Source: Dyadobacter luteus (GTDB lineage: Bacteria > Bacteroidota > Bacteroidia > Cytophagales > Spirosomataceae). From it: a stretch of 64,000 nucleotides of DNA. Location of the stretch: NCBI RefSeq assembly GCF_003383615.1, contig NZ_QNUL01000006.1, positions 1 to 64,000 of the forward strand, given 5' to 3'. This document shows positions 24,670 to 33,508 of this stretch, one piece after another (the first letter of the stretch is position 1; every line of letters starts with the position of its first letter). The notes under the pieces are model-generated. The model made no database searches, was not told the DNA's origin, and saw only the letters and a list, made by a program, of their open reading frames with translations. The translations under genes were made by a program, and so were the position numbers.

Positions 24670-26133
24670 TTATTTACCCCATCTCCATTCCTTGCCCAAT
24701 TCGAGTTCCTGCTTCAACCCTTGTGAAATCAGAAAGTCTCTTGTAGCGGTATCTGAGAGTTTTGAAACAGATAGTTTATCTGCCATCGACAGGGCGTAAA
24801 GGTACATAGAGCCGATTCTGACAGTATTCTCTAACTGCTGTTTGTCCACCAGACTGAAATCATCGCAATCTGCATGGTAGCATTGCAATACTGCCGGAGA
24901 CAGCCTTCCGGAAAGTCCGGCTATGGGTACACCTTCCAGCATAAATGGCTGGTGATCGCTGTGGAGACCTGCTCTGTTGGCCAATTCATTTTTAAATTCA
25001 GGATCAACTTTTTGTATAGCAGTACCAACATTAGTGAAGAATTCAGTCATGTCATCCCTTCCGAATGCATTGGCTCCCGATGGGTCGTTGGTCATATCCA
25101 GGTTCATCATATAGCTCACTTTATTGATACCGCCTGTTTTTTTGAGTTGCTCCACAAAGTGTTTGGATCCAAGCAATCCCTGCTCCTCACCCATAAATAA
25201 TACAAACTGAATTGTACGCTCCGGCTTTACTTTTAATGACCGGAATGCACGGGCTATATCCATCACGGCGAAAGAGCCTATACCATTGTCAATCGCACCG
25301 GTTGCCAGATCCCATGAATCAAGATGGCCGCCAATGATGACTTTTTCATCGGAGTTTCCTTTCAGTGTAGCAATTACGTTACGTGCTTTGATAGGTTTGG
25401 AGATGTTATGCATATCAATATTTGCCTCCAAAGGAGCTTCTTCTCTCAACCACTTGCGTACCTCGTCTCCGCTTTCGCTGGAAATACATACAGCCGGAAT
25501 AGAAATGATCGCACCTGTTACCGATGCCGTTCCTGTGAGCAGGATGTTACCGGGAGCACCATTCACCATGATGATACCTGTTGCGCCATATTGAATCGCC
25601 AGAGCTGTTTTTTCTGAGCGGTGCAGGTTCTTCTTGCCCGGAGCATCTTTGAGTCCGATGTTTGCCAGTACTACTCTACCTTTTACTTTGTCTTTTATAG
25701 CTTCAAAATCTTCAGGAAGCCCGTTACCTACGTCTACGATCTCTCCCTGAACTTTGGAATCTACCGGAGAGTGTGCCAGCGCGACTACATCTACGTCGCG
25801 GAAATTATCACTATTCCCTGGTGCAATACTTAGTGTTACTGTATCGCGCATCCATGCTTCTACTTCAAACGGTTGATACACTACGTCGCTGAAGCCGTAA
25901 CTTTTCAGTAATTTGAATGCATACTCCTCTGCCTTCGCACCATTACTGCTACCTGTAAGTCTGTGTCCTATTGTTTTTGTGGCATCCCCCAGTGTTTCAT
26001 AGGCTTTGCTGTTTTTTCGTATTTCTGAATCCAACCGGGAGAAAGGCTTTTCCCATTTTTTCTCTCTTGGCTTAAAACCAGAGAAAACAAACAGAAAACA
26101 GACGGATAGAATTACTTGTACAATTTTCTTCAT
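24670..26133 (-). CDS. Exported M28-family metallopeptidase
   Basis: About 487 residues from ATG MKKIVQVILS, which starts a signal peptide. 22 further codons upstream are open but lack one. A PA-like insert (about 130-270) precedes the catalytic core. Zinc ligands and base are visible: His-Asp in GGHLDSWDL, Asp in GAIDNGIG, Glu-Glu in FMGEEQGLLGS, Asp in NLDMTND, and His in CYHADCDDF. Such enzymes act as aminopeptidases or carboxypeptidases (PGCP-like) in the periplasm or outside the cell. Monocistronic. Confidence 0.92.
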   Translation of the reverse strand: MKKIVQVILSVCFLFVFSGFKPREKKWEKPFSRLDSEIRKNSKAYETLGDATKTIGHRLTGSSNGAKAEEYAFKLLKSYGFSDVVYQPFEVEAWMRDTVTLSIAPGNSDNFRDVDVVALAHSPVDSKVQGEIVDVGNGLPEDFEAIKDKVKGRVVLANIGLKDAPGKKNLHRSEKTALAIQYGATGIIMVNGAPGNILLTGTASVTGAIISIPAVCISSESGDEVRKWLREEAPLEANIDMHNISKPIKARNVIATLKGNSDEKVIIGGHLDSWDLATGAIDNGIGSFAVMDIARAFRSLKVKPERTIQFVLFMGEEQGLLGSKHFVEQLKKTGGINKVSYMMNLDMTNDPSGANAFGRDDMTEFFTNVGTAIQKVDPEFKNELANRAGLHSDHQPFMLEGVPIAGLSGRLSPAVLQCYHADCDDFSLVDKQQLENTVRIGSMYLYALSMADKLSVSKLSDTATRDFLISQGLKQELELGKEWRWGK

Positions 26134-26353
26134 AAACAAAATATTAATGTTCCTTGCCTTGTCTCGTTTTACGAGGATTACAGTTCTATGAGATAACACA
26201 ATTTAGACACAAAATAGATTCCAATAGTCTCTATAACTGGACTAAAACTTTTTTTAAAGGTATCATTTTTCCCACATTAATACTGTATTAAAGTTCATAA
26301 CAGACCGCTGAAATTGTTTACGTGTAGAATTTACACTTAATTAAAGGTAAATC

Positions 26354-26383
26354 TTTGACGCAGGGAACATTTTTGTAACTTTT
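26354..26383 (+). promoter_or_regulatory. Candidate Bacteroidota sigma-A promoter for xylB
   Basis: TTTG (26354-26357) and TAACTTTT (26376-26383, one mismatch to TAnnTTTG) are 18 bp apart and lie 54 bp upstream of the xylB start. The 303-bp gap 26134-26436 contains no gene. Confidence 0.45.
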
Positions 26384-26436
26384 AGCGCTTATCTTTAAAA
26401 ATTCGTAGAGATATAATCACTTTTAAAACAATAAAC

Positions 26437-27918
26437 ATGTATTTCCTGGGATTTGATTTAGGCAGTTCGTCCGTTAAAGCCTGTTTACTCCATGCAGATA
26501 CCGGAGCGGTGGCTGCCTCAGCATTTTATCCTGAAAAAGAGATGACCATTGAGGCTCCTAAGCCTGGTTTTGCAGAGCAACAGCCTGAGCTATGGTGGGA
26601 AAATGCCTGTCTGGCTTCCAAAGCTGTCATGAGCAAAGCCGGAATTGGCGCCAATGAAGTTGCCGCTATCGGAATTTCTTACCAGATGCACGGTCTGGTG
26701 GTGGTTGATAAAGACATGAACGTACTTCGCCCTTCGATCATCTGGTGTGATAGTCGTGCTGTAGAAGTAGGTAATAAAGCGATGGAAGCCATCGGGGAAG
26801 AATATGTTCTCCCTCATTTGCTCAATTCGCCGGGAAATTTTACTGCCTCCAAGCTGGGGTGGGTAAAACAAAACGAGCCGGATGTATATGCTAAGGTTCA
26901 TAAATTTATGTTGCCTGGCGATTATCTGGCTGCCAGAATTACCGGTGAAATCGTAACAACGCCTTCGGGTTTATCAGAAGGTATATTCTGGGATTTTGTA
27001 AACAACAGTCCCGCTGATTTCCTTTTTAATCATTTCGGTTTTGATGCTTCGCTTATGCCGACCGTTTTGCCTACTTTCTCTGAACAGGGGCAGGTAACCG
27101 AGCAGGCAGCTGCAGCGCTTGGGCTGAAAGCGGGTATTCCTGTTACTTACCGTGCGGGTGATCAGCCTAACAATGCTTTTTCACTGAATGTACTCGAACC
27201 TGGTGAAGTGGCGGCTACTGCTGGTACTTCGGGTGTAGTGTACGGGGTTAGTGATCAGATCAAATTCGATTCATTGTCGCGTGTAAATACTTTCCTGCAC
27301 GTGAATCCTGTTACAGAAGCTGCACGTTACGGCGTATTGCTTTGTGTGAACGGAACGGGTAGTCTGAATGGCTGGCTGCGTAATGAACTGATGCAGGGCA
27401 GCGTTTCTTATCCTCAGATGAACGACCTGGCTGCGAAGGTACCGGTAGGTTCTGATGGACTGCTATGTCTGCCATTCGGAAATGGTGCTGAGCGTATGCT
27501 CGAAAACCAGGATCCGGGTGCTACATTCAAAGGACTTCAGTTTAGCCGTCACGGCCTGGGTCACTGGACACGCGCCGCACAGGAAGGCATCGTATTTGCA
27601 CTTTACTACGGTATGGAAATCATGGAAACCGTTGGTGTTTCTTTGAAAAATATCAGGGCCGGAGAAGCGAATATGTTCCTGAGCCCTGTGTTTCGCGAAA
27701 CTTTCGCCAACGTATCGGGAGCTACCGTGGAGCTGATCAATACGGATGGCGCGCAAGGAGCAGCCCGTGCAGCAGGCTTTGGTCTGGGACATTACAAAAC
27801 CCGTCAGGAAGCATTTACCGGGCTGACTGCCGTAAAGACCATCGAACCGGATGCACAGCTGACAGAAGCAACCAAAACTGCTTATGCAAACTGGAAAGAG
27901 GCTTTGCTGAGCGAGTAA
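26437..27918 (+). CDS. xylB: Xylulokinase (FGGY family)
   Basis: At 493 residues this is normal for a FGGY carbohydrate kinase. The N-terminal phosphate motif is FLGFDLGSSSVKACL, a substrate region reads GISYQMHGLVVVD, and the second half has the ATPase motif ATAGTSGVVYGV and FLSPVFRETFANVSGATVEL. The QMHG segment is typical of xylulokinases. No xylA is adjacent. It phosphorylates D-xylulose for the pentose phosphate pathway. A long hairpin follows its stop codon. Confidence 0.92.
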   Translation: MYFLGFDLGSSSVKACLLHADTGAVAASAFYPEKEMTIEAPKPGFAEQQPELWWENACLASKAVMSKAGIGANEVAAIGISYQMHGLVVVDKDMNVLRPSIIWCDSRAVEVGNKAMEAIGEEYVLPHLLNSPGNFTASKLGWVKQNEPDVYAKVHKFMLPGDYLAARITGEIVTTPSGLSEGIFWDFVNNSPADFLFNHFGFDASLMPTVLPTFSEQGQVTEQAAAALGLKAGIPVTYRAGDQPNNAFSLNVLEPGEVAATAGTSGVVYGVSDQIKFDSLSRVNTFLHVNPVTEAARYGVLLCVNGTGSLNGWLRNELMQGSVSYPQMNDLAAKVPVGSDGLLCLPFGNGAERMLENQDPGATFKGLQFSRHGLGHWTRAAQEGIVFALYYGMEIMETVGVSLKNIRAGEANMFLSPVFRETFANVSGATVELINTDGAQGAARAAGFGLGHYKTRQEAFTGLTAVKTIEPDAQLTEATKTAYANWKEALLSE

Positions 27919-27928
27919 TATTTTAATA

Positions 27929-27977
27929 ATATTCCCAGCTGATATCTGATCAAGAATCGGATATCAGTTGGGAATAT
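27929..27977. terminator. Long stem-loop after xylB
   Basis: ATATTCCCAGCTGATATC (27929-27946) pairs with GATATCAGTTGGGAATAT (27960-27977) over 18 bp with one G-U pair. It separates xylB from a convergent membrane-protein gene. Confidence 0.8.
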
Positions 27978-28024
27978 AGATAGTTAGCGAGAAGAACTTT
28001 AGAAATAACGTAGTCGAGGAATTC

Positions 28025-28420
28025 CTATATTTTTCGTTTTCCAAGTCTATCCTTGTTTGGTCCTTCAAAGACGTTCACAAGCGCTTTCGAAAGTGCCACT
28101 GTGCTCCATATCAAAATAAACGGAGCATACGCAGATCCTTCTTTTATGTTCATTTGAAATGTAATCATGGACACTATGAAGAAGAAGAATGTTTCTGCTA
28201 ACGCGAACCAGAAGAGGTGATAAATTCTGAATTGTGCCAATATAACTGCAAGTGCAGCGTATACGAGCCCAATGAAAACAACATTTTCTGATTTCAAAGA
28301 ATAGATTGATTCAAGGAATCCACTATTCCAATCGACTAACCAGCCAAAATAGGATAAAGCTCCGATAACTATTATGATGGGGATGAGTGTTAAGATTGAT
28401 GGTTTTATATACTTTTCCAT
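28025..28420 (-). CDS. Hypothetical four-helix membrane protein
   Basis: A 131-residue protein with four likely transmembrane segments (about residues 8-28, 45-66, 70-92, 98-118) and a basic C-terminus ending GKRKI. The family is not recognised. It lies 35 bp downstream of the small ssb gene on the same strand and could share its transcript. Confidence 0.65.
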   Translation of the reverse strand: MEKYIKPSILTLIPIIIVIGALSYFGWLVDWNSGFLESIYSLKSENVVFIGLVYAALAVILAQFRIYHLFWFALAETFFFFIVSMITFQMNIKEGSAYAPFILIWSTVALSKALVNVFEGPNKDRLGKRKI

Positions 28421-28455
28421 TATTCAGTTAAGATTGTATTGGTTATAAAGGTTGA

Positions 28456-28791
28456 TTAACTATTAGCGGTTTGCTTCCACATTACCTCTTCCACTTTGGA
28501 AGCGACAATTTCCACCACACGTACAGTCAGATTGTCTTTATTCTGATACTGACGGTAATTGATTTTTCCTTCTACTGATACAGATTTTCCTTTTTCCAAC
28601 AAAGTCTCGCATTGCTTTGCCAATTGCCCCCAGGCCACAATCGAATGCCATGACGTATTTTTTACTTCCTCTTTGTTTTTGTTGATATAGCTTTCATTTG
28701 TAGCCAGTGAGAAGGTTACTACTTTTCCGCCATCAAAATCTTTTACATTGATTTCGCGTCCTACGTTTCCGATTAATTTTACTGAGTTCAT
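28456..28791 (-). CDS. ssb: Single-stranded DNA-binding protein, short form
   Basis: A 111-residue OB-fold SSB. The start MNSVKLIGNVGREINVK and the core SWHSIVAWGQLAKQCETLLEKGKSV are characteristic. It ends soon after the OB fold with MWKQTANS and lacks both the flexible linker and the acidic DDDIPF-type tip that recruits partner proteins. It is therefore probably an accessory SSB rather than the main replicative one. Confidence 0.88.
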   Translation of the reverse strand: MNSVKLIGNVGREINVKDFDGGKVVTFSLATNESYINKNKEEVKNTSWHSIVAWGQLAKQCETLLEKGKSVSVEGKINYRQYQNKDNLTVRVVEIVASKVEEVMWKQTANS

Positions 28792-29030
28792 GTTTGTAAG
28801 GTTTTAAAATTGAATGGATCTGTTGAAGTCAATCCGTTTCCGAATCGACATGACAAAGGTGGGAGGTTGCCGAAAAAGGATTCGGTTGTTAACTGTTTAC
28901 AGTCATCTAAAAACATTTACACCCGTTTGCAAACGGAAATTGACAGATGTGATTCAGAGAAACTGAAATTTTATATATTGCATAGAAGGTTGATGTACAC
29001 ACATTTTTTTAGCATTAATATTGAATAACT

Positions 29031-29387
29031 ATGGCTGATTGTTTGGAATGCGGTAAGCCACTGGCAGGCAGGATTGATAAGAAGTTTTGTTCCGACATGT
29101 GCAGGAACGCCTACAATAACCGGCTCAATTCAGATTCCTATAATCTGATCCGGAATATGAATAACCAGCTTCGTAAAAACCGGAGAATACTGGAAGAACT
29201 TTGTCCGGAAGAAAAAGTAAAATGCAGCAAATCTACATTGGCAGGTAAAGGTTTTGACTTTAACCTGATCACCAGCGTTCGTCCTACTCAGAAAGGAAAC
29301 ATCTATCACTTTGTATACGATTACGGATACCTTGAACTGGAAAACGACATTTATCTCATCGTAAAGGACAAGAGGCTGGAGAAATAG
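29031..29387 (+). CDS. Small Cys4 zinc-ribbon protein, unknown function
   Basis: A 118-residue protein. The N-terminus has a treble-clef-like zinc site, CLECGKPLAGRIDKKFCSDMC, and the Arg/Asn-rich stretch after it could contact nucleic acid. The C-terminal 50 residues form a strand-rich small domain (GNIYHFVYDYGYLELEND). Similar DUF2116-like proteins occur in Bacteroidota with no known role. It is divergent from ssb. The short frame between them (28810-29028) was not accepted. Confidence 0.75.
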   Translation: MADCLECGKPLAGRIDKKFCSDMCRNAYNNRLNSDSYNLIRNMNNQLRKNRRILEELCPEEKVKCSKSTLAGKGFDFNLITSVRPTQKGNIYHFVYDYGYLELENDIYLIVKDKRLEK

Positions 29388-29511
29388 CTGAATGTGTGCT
29401 CTTTCTGTCTGCGAAGAGCGATGTTCGAATTGTAAGTTTCTTACTATCAGGTATGTGTGAACTGAAGGCTATAAGCTCAAAGCTAACCGCTCTATATTAT
29501 TAAATTTAGGC

Positions 29512-29519
29512 TATTTTTG
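29512..29519 (+). promoter_or_regulatory. -7 element TAnnTTTG of the aldo/keto reductase gene
   Basis: TATTTTTG matches the Bacteroidota -7 consensus and lies 24 bp upstream of the ATG at 29544. No convincing -33 TTTG is seen. Confidence 0.5.
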
Positions 29520-29543
29520 CAGTCTGATTCAAACCACCGCACA

Positions 29544-30419
29544 ATGAAAAAAGTTAGTTTAAGTGATTCGGGCCCGAAGGTATCGGAGGCCATTTATGGT
29601 TTCTGGAGATGGACAGATGAGGGCGCTGTAACAACTTCGAATATAGAAAAAACAATGAATCTGTGTCTGGATCTTGGAATCAATACCTTTGACCATGCCG
29701 ACGTTTACGGAAAGTTTACCATCGAAGAGCACTTTGGAAAGATCATCAGCAATAAATCTTTCAGACGTGATGAAATCGTACTTTTCAGCAAGTGTGGTAT
29801 AAGACATTCCGAAGATGGCAAACTTACCTACTATGATACGTCACGTGATCACATTATTGATAGTATCAATGGCTCACTGAAAAGACTGAAAACTGACTAT
29901 CTCGATATATTCCTGCTGAACCACAGCGATTTTCTGACAGACCCGGAGGAAACTGCCGGAGCGCTGGCAGAGGTTGTAAAGTCAGGAAAAGCGAAGCACA
30001 TAGGCGTAACGAATTTTTCGGTATTCCAGCACCAGTTATTGGCCTCATACCTTCGTATTCCTATCGTGACCAACCATATTGAGTTGAATCTGATGAATAC
30101 AACGGCGATTGAAGATGGCCGTATTGATTATATCAAACAATGCTTCAGCAAACCTTTGGCATGGGCTCCTTTAGCCGGTGGCAAAATCCTGAATGGTACA
30201 GATGAACGTGCTGTCAAACTGAGGGCTAAATTGCAGGAAGTAGGAGAGAAGTACAATGCCAATATCGAGCAAACTGCTGTGGCCTGGCTGATGAAACTGG
30301 GTACTTTGCCCATTATCGGTTCGCAGTCGGAAAGCAGGATCAGGAATGCTGCCAGTGCATCGGAGATCAAATTAAATCACCAGGATTGGTACGAGATATA
30401 TAATGTAGCGACAAAATAG
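29544..30419 (+). CDS. Aldo/keto reductase, YdhF-like
   Basis: About 291 residues from ATG MKKVSLSDSG. The frame stays open nine codons upstream, but that stretch overlaps the promoter. TIM-barrel aldo/keto reductase with Asp and Tyr in FDHADVYGKFTIEEHFG, Lys in VLFSKCGI and the conserved segment DYLDIFLLNHSD. The NADP-binding end has TLPIIGSQSESRIRNA. The substrate is unknown. Transcribed alone, converging on a DUF3592-like gene. Confidence 0.9.
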   Translation: MKKVSLSDSGPKVSEAIYGFWRWTDEGAVTTSNIEKTMNLCLDLGINTFDHADVYGKFTIEEHFGKIISNKSFRRDEIVLFSKCGIRHSEDGKLTYYDTSRDHIIDSINGSLKRLKTDYLDIFLLNHSDFLTDPEETAGALAEVVKSGKAKHIGVTNFSVFQHQLLASYLRIPIVTNHIELNLMNTTAIEDGRIDYIKQCFSKPLAWAPLAGGKILNGTDERAVKLRAKLQEVGEKYNANIEQTAVAWLMKLGTLPIIGSQSESRIRNAASASEIKLNHQDWYEIYNVATK

Positions 30420-30428
30420 TAATTAAGA

Positions 30429-30893
30429 TCATTTCCAATACCAGATATATAATCCAAGCCATATCCAACGCCATAATATCATCAGGCCCACAAATGAGAA
30501 GAAGGCGATAAAGGAAATTTCAACATCGAATTTCTTTTTATTCGGGTCAAGGTACGTATGATATCTGCTGCTGTATATCACTTTGATGGTTGAGCCTACA
30601 GTAGCACTACGAAACCATGCTTTGGATTTGGCTACTACATAAATCGGGACATGCCCATGCATGATCCCGATTTTGCTTTTTGAGCCACGACTACCGCTAC
30701 TCCGGATTTTCTGTATGACAGGAACTTCAATAAGTGTCCCGGTTTCTTTTGTTTGTAGCTCTGTTTTATAGTCCTGGTAAATATTGAACGCGATCAACAC
30801 GACAATCGCCAGCAAAACAGGCCATTGCCAGAATTCCCTTTTTTCCTGACGGAATCCCTTATTTTGTAACGATGATGTTCCATTCGCTTCCAC
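30429..30893 (-). CDS. Membrane protein of unknown function (DUF3592-like)
   Basis: A 154-residue protein with an N-terminal transmembrane helix (about 23-42) and a C-terminal hydrophobic stretch rich in Trp (LMILWRWIWLGLYIWYW), with a small strand-rich domain between. The arrangement recalls DUF3592, but the match is not certain. Its start overlaps the end of the upstream SAM-hydrolase-like gene by 35 bp in another frame, so the two are translated from one message. Confidence 0.65.
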   Translation of the reverse strand: MEANGTSSLQNKGFRQEKREFWQWPVLLAIVVLIAFNIYQDYKTELQTKETGTLIEVPVIQKIRSSGSRGSKSKIGIMHGHVPIYVVAKSKAWFRSATVGSTIKVIYSSRYHTYLDPNKKKFDVEISFIAFFSFVGLMILWRWIWLGLYIWYWK

Positions 30894-31746
30894 TATAGAC
30901 TTTGTATTTTTCTGAGAAGTTACCCATATTAATTCCGAGAGAGAAATTAAGCAAGCTATTGAAATAACCTACATCCTGCCCTTCCGGTACGTCTCCAAAA
31001 GTATTGACGTAAGTTACTCTACCCTCATACACTTTCTTTTGTCCGTCGAAAACCGAGACTTGTAGCTTGTCACCTGTTTTTACACCCAATCCCGAAAAAG
31101 TTTCCCTGTCTATGTTCGTCCAAACGTTACCGTATTGGATATCCAGGATCGGAATAGTTCCTTTTACTTTCCCGTCTGTAAAAGATGCTTTTTGGTAGGC
31201 TATCGATTCCACTTTGGCAGGTAATTTGGGACCTACTTTTTCGAATGAAATCGTTTTAGAAGCCAGCCTCGCGGCTGTGTATGCATATACATCCCGGCCA
31301 TGAAAAGTGTATGAAGCCTGAGAATTTTTCCTGCGGTTATTGACCTCATCAATCTCCCTGATTTCCTGAATACCCAATTGTTCAGCCACGAGTGTGAGCG
31401 TACCGTTATCCGGGGTTACAAAGTAATGTCCTGATTTGGTCAATAACACCACCGATTTACGCGTTGTACCCACACCAGGATCCACCACGGAAACAAAAAC
31501 AGTTCCTGCCGGCCAGTAAGGAGCCGTTTGCATGAGCCGATACGCGGCCTCCCAGATATTGTAGGCTGGGATTTCATGTGTAAGGTCATACATTTTGATC
31601 TCACCTGAAACGCCTGCAGCTACACCCTTCATGGCAGCAACGGCTCCATCTTTCAACCCAAAATCGGACTGAAAAACAAGGATATTGTTCTGGGCAGAAG
31701 CTACAGTCAGGATTGTCGAAAGCAAGTAGGTGAGGAGGTAGCGCAT
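30859..31746 (-). CDS. SAM hydroxide adenosyltransferase family protein (DUF62) with signal peptide
   Basis: About 295 residues from ATG MRYLLTYLLSTILTVASAQ, which forms a clear signal peptide. An ATG 36 bp upstream lies in a repeated stretch and was not chosen. The rest matches the DUF62 fold (chlorinase/fluorinase-related): FQSDFGLKDGAVAAMKGV, YDLTHEIPAYNIWEAAYRL, VVDPGVGT and FHGRDVYAYTAARLA. Family members hydrolyse S-adenosylmethionine to adenosine and methionine, usually in the cytoplasm. The export signal is unusual. Confidence 0.88.
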   Translation of the reverse strand: MRYLLTYLLSTILTVASAQNNILVFQSDFGLKDGAVAAMKGVAAGVSGEIKMYDLTHEIPAYNIWEAAYRLMQTAPYWPAGTVFVSVVDPGVGTTRKSVVLLTKSGHYFVTPDNGTLTLVAEQLGIQEIREIDEVNNRRKNSQASYTFHGRDVYAYTAARLASKTISFEKVGPKLPAKVESIAYQKASFTDGKVKGTIPILDIQYGNVWTNIDRETFSGLGVKTGDKLQVSVFDGQKKVYEGRVTYVNTFGDVPEGQDVGYFNSLLNFSLGINMGNFSEKYKVYSGSEWNIIVTK

Positions 31747-31898
31747 GGGGTTTTTGGTCAGGTATTGTTCAAGTATTGTCATTTGTGGTCAGGTATTGTC
31801 AAGGTTAGTCAGAGATTGTTGAAGTTAGTAGATGTTAGCTATTTGAGCAAGAAGATTTTGTATTGGTGGTTTTATAGCGGGATTGGGGTACAGTAAAA

Positions 31899-31964
31899 GG
31901 TGCAGCGCACCGTGCTATTTGTAGAAACTGAGCAGATAATAGTATTTCCAAGGTGCAGCGCACC
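31899..31964. repeat. Two copies of the GGTGCAGCGCACC palindromic repeat
   Basis: GGTGCAGCGCACC occurs at 31899-31911, followed by GTGCTATTTGTAGAA, and again at 31952-31964. A third copy with the same 3' flank lies at 33456. The palindromic core with a conserved tail resembles REP elements. Confidence 0.75.
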
Positions 31965-31978
31965 GGAATAAAATGGTA

Positions 31979-32728
31979 CTACCAGGGGATTTCTCCGGTG
32001 GCCGAATTACTTTCTTCACTGAAAAATTTCCCTGTCGGACCATCCTGTCCAATCAATACATACTTCACAATGCGTTTTCCAGCTTCTTCAATTGCTCCTC
32101 CGTTGTGCCCGGTAAAATCCGTTTTGGTATAACCCGGACAAACTGCGTTGACCTTAAAAGCTGTGTCGCGTAACTCATATGCCAGATGGACTGAATACAT
32201 ATTCAGCGCGGCTTTGGATGAGGCATATACTGCGTATTTAGCATAATTGTAGGCAGGCCAATCGGGATTGCTTTGTAAAGAAAGAGAACCAACGCTAGTA
32301 CTTACGTTGACGATTCTGGGTGTTTCCGATTTTCGTAACAGGTCAAGGAATGCAGACGTAACCCTTGCTACGCCGATTACATTGGTGCTGAATGCTGCGG
32401 TAAATTCGTCGGCACGGGCTTCCAGTGCTGTGTAAGGTGGCGTGCCTCCGTTGATACCGGCATTGTTGATGAGTACGTCCAATACTTCTGTTTTCCGTCC
32501 GATTTGCTCGCGTGCAGCATTTACAGAATTTTGGTCTGTCACATCTAACTGAATGGCTTCAGCATTGGGGAAGCCTTCATTATTTAGCTGCCTAACCACT
32601 TCCTGGCCATTTTGTAAGTTACGGCTCCCGAGATATACATAAAATCCCTGCTGTAATAATTGTCTGGCGGTTTCCAAGCCAATTCCTTTATTGGCTCCGG
32701 TAATAAGTGCTGATTTCATTTGTTTCAT
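31979..32728 (-). CDS. SDR-family NAD(P)-dependent oxidoreductase
   Basis: A 249-residue classical short-chain dehydrogenase. The cofactor motif is ITGANKGIGLETARQL, followed by NNAGINGG, Ser in VNVSTSVGSL and the catalytic YASSK. It resembles carbonyl reductase-like SDRs. The substrate is not known. It lies 68 bp downstream of a Crp-family regulator gene on the same strand. Two perfect palindromes in that gap suggest it is the regulator's target. Confidence 0.92.
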   Translation of the reverse strand: MKQMKSALITGANKGIGLETARQLLQQGFYVYLGSRNLQNGQEVVRQLNNEGFPNAEAIQLDVTDQNSVNAAREQIGRKTEVLDVLINNAGINGGTPPYTALEARADEFTAAFSTNVIGVARVTSAFLDLLRKSETPRIVNVSTSVGSLSLQSNPDWPAYNYAKYAVYASSKAALNMYSVHLAYELRDTAFKVNAVCPGYTKTDFTGHNGGAIEEAGKRIVKYVLIGQDGPTGKFFSEESNSATGEIPW

Positions 32729-32773
32729 TTTTGAGTTGATGAAACAAAATTGCAGCGTATCAAGATGGGCTGA

Positions 32774-32803
32774 TTTACCAAATGGTAAATTCCGGTTTAC
32801 CGG
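32774..32803. promoter_or_regulatory. Paired palindromes upstream of the SDR gene
   Basis: TTTACCAAATGGTAAA (32774-32789, 7-bp perfect arms) and CCGGTTTACCGG (32792-32803, 5-bp arms) lie 46-75 bp upstream of the SDR start. The second overlaps the end of the Crp-family gene. They are candidate operators. Confidence 0.5.
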
Positions 32804-33363
32804 ATGTTTTTGCGAATGCGGCTCAGCGATTGTTGGGTAACGCCGAGGTAAGAAGCGATGTAAGTAAGCGGAATCCGATTGGTAAGTGCAGGATAATTCT
32901 CTATAAATTCAAGATAGCGTGTGGTAGCATCCTGCGATATCACCGGTCCTTTTCTGGATTTCTGGTACATACATAGTTGCACCATTTTGTTTTTGATAGC
33001 GTCCCAGCCGACAATCGTTTGCGAGAGTTCTTCCCAAGCTTGTTTTGAAAATACAATGAGTTTGCAATCCGTACATGCCTGAAGGTACTCCGATGAAGAG
33101 GCATTGAGGTCAAAATTGATATAATCGACCACCAGACTATTTTCGCTGATAAAGCAACGTGTGATTTCTTCTCCCTTGTTGTTGTAATAACAGCCCCGCA
33201 TTACACCTTCCACCACAAAACCCACCTGCTTTGGAATATACCCAGCCTCCGAAAAATATGCATCCTTCCGTAGTTCAATCTCAGTCGCTTTGCTGGTGAT
33301 GAGTTCGATTTGCTGAGGATTGAGGTTGCCGAATTGCAGGATGTACTCGGTTAGTTGGTTCAT
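32797..33363 (-). CDS. Crp/Fnr-family transcriptional regulator
   Basis: A 188-residue regulator. The N-terminal cNMP-binding-like beta-roll (about 20-115) contains GFVVEGVMRGCYYNNKGEE, and the C-terminal helix-turn-helix ends in YIASYLGVTQQSLSRIRK. It is a paralogue of the regulator at 23581, with the same LGVxQxxLSRIR recognition helix. It is immediately upstream of the SDR gene on the same strand. Confidence 0.9.
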   Translation of the reverse strand: MNQLTEYILQFGNLNPQQIELITSKATEIELRKDAYFSEAGYIPKQVGFVVEGVMRGCYYNNKGEEITRCFISENSLVVDYINFDLNASSSEYLQACTDCKLIVFSKQAWEELSQTIVGWDAIKNKMVQLCMYQKSRKGPVISQDATTRYLEFIENYPALTNRIPLTYIASYLGVTQQSLSRIRKNIR

Positions 33364-33455
33364 TGGGGGCTACACTTATCTTTGGATAGATTGGTAATGT
33401 TCACGCATTCCATCTTACAATTTCAGTCAGGTAAGAGGAGTATCAATTTAGGTAG

Positions 33456-33482
33456 GGTGCAGCGCACCATGATACTTGTAGA
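33456..33482. repeat. Third GGTGCAGCGCACC repeat copy
   Basis: GGTGCAGCGCACC (33456-33468) is followed by ATGATACTTGTAGAA, closely matching the 3' flank of the copy at 31899. Confidence 0.75.
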
Positions 33483-33508
33483 ATTAAAGTAGTAGTAGAA
33501 AGTTACCC

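Noticed and set aside
28810-29028. 72-residue open frame between ssb and the zinc-ribbon gene
   Set aside because: Composition and residue order look like non-coding sequence, no family is recognisable, and it fills a divergent promoter region.
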